From Campylobacterales bacterium (lineage in GTDB: Bacteria; Campylobacterota; Campylobacteria; Campylobacterales; Sulfurimonadaceae): 64,000 nt of DNA. Location of the stretch: the NCBI GenBank assembly GCA_026390115.1, contig JAPLGO010000001.1, positions 192,467 to 256,466 on the forward strand. The letters are read 5' to 3'. Positions 59,174-64,000 of this stretch are shown here, piece by piece (the stretch's first letter is position 1; every line of letters starts with the position of its first letter). Below the pieces are notes generated by a model. It was given only the letters and a program-made list of their open reading frames with translations, was not told where the DNA came from and made no database searches. The position numbers and the translations under genes were made by a program.

Positions 59174-60004
59174 ATGGGATTTTCTATTAACACAAATGTG
59201 CCATCCGTGAATTCTAATCTACGTTCAAACTCTGCAAATAGCGGGATTGGTAAAAATTTATCGGCTCTTGCTTCCGACGCTAAGTTAAATGGTGCGTCTA
59301 ATGATATTTCAAGGTTTGGTATTTCCGACAAGATTTCATCACATGTTTCCGACTTGGGACAGGCTATTATGAATGCGAATGAAAGTGTCGGGATGCTTCA
59401 AGTTGCAGATGGAGCACTTCAAGGCTACAATGACAACTTAGATAGAGTTAAAACTTTAACTTTACAGGCTTCAAATGGAACAATGAGTTCAGATGACAGA
59501 GTTATAATTCAAAAAGAGATAGATGGCTTGCTAAAATCTTTAGACGACATTGCAAAATCTACGAACTATAATGGCATGAAGCTACTTGACGGAACTGGTG
59601 GAAGCTTTGGAAATGGTACGTTTGTTACGCAATTCGGTGCAGACGGCGGAGCAACTCAGAGTGTCACAATCGGTGATACTCAAGTCTCTTCCCTTGTTGG
59701 AAGCATAGATGTTACAACGCAAGCCGGTGCTTTAAGTGCCATGGATACTATTGAGAGTGCCATGGGTAAAATAGGCGATATTCGCTCCACTCTAGGCGCA
59801 TCACAAAATCAGCTTGAATCAACTATTAGAAATATATTTGTAACGCACATTAATTTAGCTTCGGCCGAGTCTCAAATGAGAGATGTTGATTTTGCGGCGG
59901 AGAGTGCTAACTTTTCACGACAAAATATTATGAACCAAATCGGCTCTTTTGCACAGAGTCAAGCGAATGCAGGTGCTTCAAATGTTGCAGGTTTATTACA
60001 ATAG
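59174..60004 (+). CDS. Short flagellin
   Basis: Start at the ATG at 59174 with AAGGA six bases upstream; an upstream in-frame ATG would give a non-flagellin tail. The 276-residue product has the N-terminal D0/D1 (SINTNVPSVNSNLRSNSANS, ISDKISSHVSDLGQA) and C-terminal D1/D0 (NIFVTHINLASAESQMRDVDF to GLLQ) of flagellin but almost no variable central region. FliW, encoded in the same window, should bind it. Only 52 bases separate it from the antiporter gene, with no clear sigma-28 or sigma-54 promoter seen. Confidence 0.92.
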   Translation: MGFSINTNVPSVNSNLRSNSANSGIGKNLSALASDAKLNGASNDISRFGISDKISSHVSDLGQAIMNANESVGMLQVADGALQGYNDNLDRVKTLTLQASNGTMSSDDRVIIQKEIDGLLKSLDDIAKSTNYNGMKLLDGTGGSFGNGTFVTQFGADGGATQSVTIGDTQVSSLVGSIDVTTQAGALSAMDTIESAMGKIGDIRSTLGASQNQLESTIRNIFVTHINLASAESQMRDVDFAAESANFSRQNIMNQIGSFAQSQANAGASNVAGLLQ

Positions 60005-60020
60005 AAAGTAAGGTAATTTT

Positions 60021-60047
60021 ACTCTTTTGGACTTGTTCCAAAAGAGT
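60021..60047. terminator. Perfect hairpin between flagellin and pyrE
   Basis: ACTCTTTTGGA (60021-60031) and TCCAAAAGAGT (60037-60047) form an 11-base perfect stem with a five-base loop, 17 bases after the flagellin stop and ten before the convergent pyrE stop. It should end at least the highly expressed flagellin transcript. Confidence 0.8.
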
Positions 60048-60056
60048 TTGAATAAG

Positions 60057-60665
60057 TTAATTACCTCTCGAACCGGGCTTTATTGCTTCGCTTCCATTTT
60101 TGCAAAGTGGGCAATTGTCGGGAGAGTGTATCTCAAATGTAAAGTCGGCTAGTGCAAAAAATGGAATATCTTGCGGCAGTTTACAATTAGTTTTAGTTGT
60201 AACATCACTATTTTTTCGTTTACAAAAACCACGATTTGCAAGTGCAGCAATAGCGACTATTTCGCCGCCAAAACTCTCAACAACTTCTGCTGCTTCCATC
60301 GCAGAGCCGCCGGTTGTAATAATATCTTCACACATCAACACTCTTTCGCCTTCTTTGATTTCGAATCCACGACGAATACACATCTTTCCTTCTACTCTCT
60401 CAGCAAAGATGTAACGGCAATCAAGTGCTTGAGCAAGAGCAAAACCGGCAATCAGACCACCAAGGGCTGGGGCACAAACAGTGTCAATTTTAACTCCGCT
60501 TGCTCTGATTTGTTTTGCAAGTTCATCCGCAAGCAGTTTTGCCGTTTTAGGGTTTTCTAATACCTTTGCAGATTGTAGATAAAATTGTGAGTGGTTTCCG
60601 GAACTTAGTTTAAAATGCCCCTCTAAAAGAGCATTTGCATCCATATATATTTTCTTAATATCCAT
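60057..60665 (-). CDS. pyrE: Orotate phosphoribosyltransferase
   Basis: A 202-residue enzyme forming OMP from orotate and PRPP. The PRPP loop reads [18 protein letters not shown], with [17 protein letters not shown] at the N-terminus. Two Cys pairs near the end (CPLCKNG) are notable. It is the last gene of the leftward secG-frr-pyrE group. Confidence 0.94.
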   Translation of the reverse strand: MDIKKIYMDANALLEGHFKLSSGNHSQFYLQSAKVLENPKTAKLLADELAKQIRASGVKIDTVCAPALGGLIAGFALAQALDCRYIFAERVEGKMCIRRGFEIKEGERVLMCEDIITTGGSAMEAAEVVESFGGEIVAIAALANRGFCKRKNSDVTTKTNCKLPQDIPFFALADFTFEIHSPDNCPLCKNGSEAIKPGSRGN

Positions 60666-60715
60666 CTAAATTCCTATTTTTATTATTTTTGCAAAATACC
60701 TTACGTATAAGAAAC

Positions 60716-61273
60716 CTATACTTTTAGAATCTCTACTTCTTTGTCTTTTAGAATTTGCTCAACATTTGCCGAATACTTGTCTGTGATTTTTTGAATAGCT
60801 TCCTGAGCAGATTTTGATTCATCCGCCGTTATCAATTTATCTTTTTCAAGTTTTTTAATTTTGTCGTTTGCATTTTTTCTATCATTTCTAAGAGAAACTT
60901 TTGCATGTTCACCCATCCCTTTCATCTGTTTTACAGACTCCTGTCTCTGCTCTACAGTCATAGCAGGAAAAAATAGTTTGATTTGAACACCGTCATTGTT
61001 TGGATTTGCTCCAACATTTGCCTTAGAGATAGCACTGTCGATGGCCGATAAAAGGTTTTTTTCCCAAGGATTGATTACAATCGTTGTAGCATCTGTTGCT
61101 ATAATTGAACCTACTTGGTCAAGGGCAGTTAAGGTACCATAGTAGTCGATTCTTACATTATCCAAAACTGAAGTGGTAATTTTACCGGTTCTAAGTGTTT
61201 TAAAGTCTCTTAACATGTGGTTTATGCTTAACTGCATTTTTGTTTCGCACTCGCTATATATTTCATTGAGCAT
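60716..61273 (-). CDS. frr: Ribosome recycling factor
   Basis: A 185-residue RRF of standard length, with FKTLRTGKITTSVLDNVRIDYYG and VEQRQESVKQMKGMGEHAKV motifs. It splits post-termination ribosomes with EF-G. Follows secG and precedes pyrE, a common order in this lineage. Confidence 0.96.
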   Translation of the reverse strand: MLNEIYSECETKMQLSINHMLRDFKTLRTGKITTSVLDNVRIDYYGTLTALDQVGSIIATDATTIVINPWEKNLLSAIDSAISKANVGANPNNDGVQIKLFFPAMTVEQRQESVKQMKGMGEHAKVSLRNDRKNANDKIKKLEKDKLITADESKSAQEAIQKITDKYSANVEQILKDKEVEILKV

Positions 61274-61388
61274 TTTGTTTCCTTGTGTAAATAATGGCGT
61301 AATTGTAGCGAGAAATATTTTAAATGATATAAAAGTGGTATTGTAGATGTTTTATAGGGAGAGTTATGGATAGTTGCAGTAAATGCAA

Positions 61389-61736
61389 CTATTTTGTACT
61401 GTTTTGTTCGCTTTGTTGAATCGGTGCGGCAACTGTAGTTACCGGTGCTACAATCGGTGCAACAACATTTGTTGTTTCTACAAGAGCGTCAACCACAGAT
61501 ACATTTTTTGATTGTGAATAGAGATACCCTAAAGCAACCGTATTTACAACAAATAGGAATCCTATTATAAAAGTAGCCTTTGCTAAAAAACTAGCCGGAC
61601 CTTTTGCCCCGAAAACAGACTCATTTGAGCCACTATATGCGCCAAGACCTATACTTGAGCTTTTTTGTAGTAGTACTGCTATCACGATGAATACAACTAA
61701 AACAATTTGTACAATAAGTAAAAAACTAGTTGTCAT
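61389..61736 (-). CDS. secG: Preprotein translocase subunit SecG
   Basis: A 115-residue SecG with two TM helices (4-24 and about 51-71), the conserved QKSSSIGLGAYSG region between them, and an Ala/Val/Pro-rich C-terminal tail after residue 80. It assists SecYE. First gene of the secG-frr-pyrE group. Confidence 0.93.
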   Translation of the reverse strand: MTTSFLLIVQIVLVVFIVIAVLLQKSSSIGLGAYSGSNESVFGAKGPASFLAKATFIIGFLFVVNTVALGYLYSQSKNVSVVDALVETTNVVAPIVAPVTTVAAPIQQSEQNSTK

Positions 61737-61842
61737 TTATTAATTCCTAAATATAAAAAGTTGCGAATTATATCTAAAAAAGTTAAGATTACAAACTAGG
61801 GTATAATTTTAGAAAGATAGCGTGTTGTTGGTTGTAAATAAA

Positions 61843-62550
61843 ATGAAAATAAGTTCTGAATTCTCTAAGTATGCTGTTCATTATGGCTCCAATAATATAA
61901 TACAAAATAAAGTTATAAAAAGATTACTTCAAAAAGTAACATACAAACCTAAGTATATTTTAGATTTAGGTTGTGGAAGCGGTGCTTTGTGCAAAAGTAT
62001 TGATTGGAAGTATGAACATTTTTGCGGAGTTGATTTTGCATCCGGCATGTTAGAGTTACATCCTCATTCAAATAATATAGAAATTTTTTATGGTGATTTT
62101 AACGATGAAACTACATTTGAAGCTCTTTTAAAAAAAAGATATGATGTTGTTTTCTCGGCCTCAGCCTTGCAGTGGGCAGAAAATTTAAAAAATGTGTTTA
62201 GAAACATTAAGCTTTTTAATGCTCCGGTAGCTTTAGCTATTTTTACTTCAAATACTTTTAAAACATTACATGAAACAGCATCACTCGCACCACCGCTAAG
62301 AACAGTTAATGAAGTTTATGAACTTCAAAAAAACTGTTTTGATGCAGATTTTGAGATAGTTGAATATAAGTTAGAGTTTGAGTCGGTCAGAGATATGTTT
62401 AAGTATATAAAGCAAAGTGGTGTAAGCGGTTCAAGAGGTCTTTTAAATTATAAGCAAATGAAAAAATTAATGAATGAGTATCCTCTCAATTATTTAGAGT
62501 TTGAAGTAGTGTTTATTACTTCGAAAATCACCTCTTTTTCAAGAGTATAA
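61843..62550 (+). CDS. bioC: BioC-like SAM methyltransferase
   Basis: A 235-residue class I methyltransferase; start taken at the second ATG at 61843, giving the BioC-type opening FSKYAVHYGSNNIIQNKVIK. The SAM motif YILDLGCGSGALC and SALQWAENL follow. BioC methylates malonyl-ACP to start pimelate synthesis for biotin. The last 61 bases overlap the convergent next gene. General methyltransferase function is sure, BioC role probable. Confidence 0.8.
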   Translation: MKISSEFSKYAVHYGSNNIIQNKVIKRLLQKVTYKPKYILDLGCGSGALCKSIDWKYEHFCGVDFASGMLELHPHSNNIEIFYGDFNDETTFEALLKKRYDVVFSASALQWAENLKNVFRNIKLFNAPVALAIFTSNTFKTLHETASLAPPLRTVNEVYELQKNCFDADFEIVEYKLEFESVRDMFKYIKQSGVSGSRGLLNYKQMKKLMNEYPLNYLEFEVVFITSKITSFSRV

Positions 62551-62933
62551 AGTTCATATCTTATATATTTAAAGTTTTCACTATAGTCGAGATTGTAAAG
62601 CTTAAAGAGCTCCTCTAAAACTCTTGATGACTCTTGTGCTCTCTTAAAATTAGCAATGAGTATACTTTTTATATCAGTACGATTAAGTTCGCTTTTTATG
62701 GTTGGACGGAGAACATCATTTACACTGTCGCGATGTTTTAGTAGGAGCTCTTGCTCGTCAATACGAGATTTGTGTCTTAGCTGTTTAAGTTTAGAAGATA
62801 GCTTTTTATTGTTTTCTTGATATCTCATAATATCTTCTACAACTCTTATTCCCTCTTTAAGGCGGTTTAGATTTGCATCAACCACCCGAAAAAGTTCGGG
62901 TGAGAAATTGCAAGTTGATGAATTATTCGTCAT
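62490..62933 (-). CDS. Stand-alone ThiD2-like protein (thiamin biosynthesis domain)
   Basis: A 147-residue protein starting at the ATG at 62933 (a longer TTG-started version begins at 62948). It matches the ThiD2/thiamin-phosphate-synthase N-terminal domain pattern: DANLNRLKEGIRVVEDIMRY, KQLRHKSRIDEQELLLKHRD, IANFKRAQESSRVLEELFKL and a YELYTLEKEVI end. ThiD2 is described as a monofunctional HMP-phosphate kinase, usually fused to ThiE; here it stands alone. Its start overlaps the BI-1 gene end by 11 bases and its end overlaps bioC by 61 bases. Confidence 0.7.
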   Translation of the reverse strand: MTNNSSTCNFSPELFRVVDANLNRLKEGIRVVEDIMRYQENNKKLSSKLKQLRHKSRIDEQELLLKHRDSVNDVLRPTIKSELNRTDIKSILIANFKRAQESSRVLEELFKLYNLDYSENFKYIRYELYTLEKEVIFEVINTTSNSK

Positions 62934-63621
62934 TTCCAAAGATGCCAAATAGTTGTAAAAGAGCGGTGAAAATATTTAAGAAATCTAGATAAAGTGCGAT
63001 TGCTCCATCAATTGGGGTTTCATATGAGCCATTCATAATATTCTGAGTATCATAAATAACCATAATACTAAATAGGATAACAACTACCCCAGAGATGATA
63101 ACATGCAACATTGGATTACCAAGAAACATGTTAAGAATAGAAAAACCAATAATTACAAAAAGTGCAATCATAAGCGGTTTACCGTAGTTAGTAAAATCTT
63201 TTGTTGTTTTAATAGCATAAAAACTCATAGCGCCAAATACAACAGACGTCATCGCAAAAGCGTTGCCGATTATAGTCCCTCCCCCACTCATACCAAGTGT
63301 ACGAGAAAGCAAAGGAGCAAGCATTAATCCTGTCATAAACACAAATCCAAACATAACTGCTAAGTTAATTCCTGGCTTATGTTTAACAAAGTGCAAGCCA
63401 ATTAGTAAGCCGATTTCTAAAGCAAATAACGGCCACATGTAGGCTGCAATAGTTGCAGCCATAGGTACACCAACATAAGCACCAACAGCACCAGCCATCA
63501 TTGAAGCAGCAAAAAGTTTATAAGTCTCTTTCACAAAAGATATTATCTGTGTATCACTTTTAGAAGTATTTTCGTAAGCAAAAGATTTACCTCTTGCATA
63601 ATCGCGATCATATAGTCCCAT
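62923..63621 (-). CDS. Bax inhibitor-1 family (YccA/YbhL-like) membrane protein
   Basis: A 232-residue BI-1 family protein with seven TM helices after about residue 30 and the conserved end YLDFLNIFTALLQLFGIFG. Bacterial members are pH-sensitive calcium-leak channels or FtsH modulators; the role here is not known. It is followed by the overlapping ThiD2-like gene. Confidence 0.9.
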   Translation of the reverse strand: MGLYDRDYARGKSFAYENTSKSDTQIISFVKETYKLFAASMMAGAVGAYVGVPMAATIAAYMWPLFALEIGLLIGLHFVKHKPGINLAVMFGFVFMTGLMLAPLLSRTLGMSGGGTIIGNAFAMTSVVFGAMSFYAIKTTKDFTNYGKPLMIALFVIIGFSILNMFLGNPMLHVIISGVVVILFSIMVIYDTQNIMNGSYETPIDGAIALYLDFLNIFTALLQLFGIFGNDE

Positions 63622-64000
63622 TATTATTCCTTTTTTTTGTGCATATTGTTTATACGCATTTGATTTTGGTAGAGAATTCTATATATAAAGAGTTAATAAA
63701 AAGCAACAATTCAGCATTGTTGAGTAAAGTTAACTTGTTTATTATATTTATAATGTAAGATTAAAGTTTTATACATAAGAAGATCTTATGAAATGTAAAC
63801 ACTTTTGTATAAATATTCAAATATCTTTGAAAAAGTATTGACATCACAGTTAGTTTTGTCTATAATTCCCGTCCACAAACACAGAGACCTAGAGTTTAGG
63901 CCTAGAGAAACTTCAAGTAGAAGCTATCGAGATGAGTTTGAGATCATTGAAAACTAAGCAAGTAAATAGATTTAATAATAACTATTAAGTTGAAGTTACT
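63622..64000. other. Upstream region and leader of an rRNA operon, no gene
   Basis: The 379 bases after the BI-1 gene hold an A/T-rich stretch, a consensus promoter at 63838-63866 and a transcribed leader to the window end containing small stem-loops (CTTC/GAAG near 63911-63924) and TTGAAAACTAAGCAAGT (63939-63955), a motif typical of 16S leaders. The 16S gene itself would start beyond 64000. Confidence 0.7.
63838..63866 (+). promoter_or_regulatory. Consensus sigma-70 promoter of an rRNA operon
   Basis: TTGACA at 63838-63843, a 17-base spacer, and TATAAT at 63861-63866: both elements match the consensus at all six positions. A GC discriminator (TCCCGTCC) follows, typical of stringent rRNA promoters, and the region upstream is A/T-rich. 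Confidence 0.85.

Noticed and set aside
62262..62277. A third parS-like stretch in bioC (right half ACATGAAACA)
   Set aside because: Only the right half matches; the left half differs at most positions and lacks dyad symmetry.

Overview
The window looks like a chromosomal segment around the replication origin of a Campylobacterota (Epsilonproteobacteria) species close to Sulfurimonas. The evidence is low-GC DNA with short spacers, a stand-alone dnaA-dnaN-gyrB block with ruvC divergent from dnaA, FliW, an RNase J with a long Asn/Lys-rich N-terminus, ThyX instead of ThyA, a sulfide:quinone oxidoreductase, multihaem c-type cytochrome, and many chemoreceptor and c-di-GMP genes. The species cannot be fixed from the sequence alone. 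No insertion sequence, prophage, CRISPR array or tRNA gene was recognised.

Layout. 1-9.4 kb: end of an unknown gene, a cytoplasmic zinc-binding (CZB) chemoreceptor, a LapD/LapG-type c-di-GMP receptor and periplasmic protease pair, a B12-binding radical SAM protein, a two-gene PAS + MCP receptor resembling CetB/CetA, then dGTPase and PhnA. 9.5-19 kb: membrane diguanylate cyclase, RhlE-type helicase with a divergent helicase-fragment-like protein carrying Lys/Asp repeats, a lipoprotein, thyX, pcm, a nitrilase-fold amidohydrolase, nrdB and typA. 19-27.5 kb: cca, queF, a degenerate GGDEF-EAL protein, gyrB, dnaN, dnaA. 27.5 kb: origin with DnaA boxes on both sides of dnaA. 27.7-35.6 kb: ruvC, an OmpR-type regulator, a nine-haem lipoprotein cytochrome, an outer-membrane barrel, a small PstS-like binding protein, an HD-GYP response regulator, a histidine kinase and ppnP. 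35.6-44.4 kb: trxC, fliW, nrdA, purB, an RluA-family pseudouridine synthase, a 0.4 kb non-coding island, a 31-codon ORF, rlmN, a nucleoside phosphorylase-like gene and hisF. 44.6-49.3 kb: rsmA-rnj-folE-fliI. 49.3-64 kb: WD40-type protein, lipoprotein, haem-less cytochrome-like protein beside a Tat-exported SQR, recJ, pyrG, cation/proton antiporter, flagellin, pyrE-frr-secG, bioC, ThiD2-like gene, Bax-inhibitor-1 family gene, and a consensus rRNA-operon promoter with leader running off the end.

How it fits together. Gene orientation flips at the origin: almost everything to its left reads leftward, and the block immediately right reads rightward, as expected for co-directional transcription and replication. 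Two parS-like ParB sites (one matching the classical 16-base consensus exactly, inside a coding gene) lie 14-17 kb right of the origin. Nucleotide metabolism is well represented (nrdA, nrdB, thyX, dgt, pyrG, pyrE, purB, ppnP, folE). Four c-di-GMP proteins (LapD-like, diguanylate cyclase, degenerate GGDEF-EAL, HD-GYP) and two zinc-binding chemoreceptors indicate a motile, surface-responsive lifestyle; SQR and the multihaem cytochrome indicate respiratory sulfur or metal/electron chemistry. The most system-like unknown is the 28.2-35.2 kb cluster joining an outer-membrane multihaem lipoprotein, a barrel, a periplasmic binding protein and a two-component/HD-GYP signalling chain.
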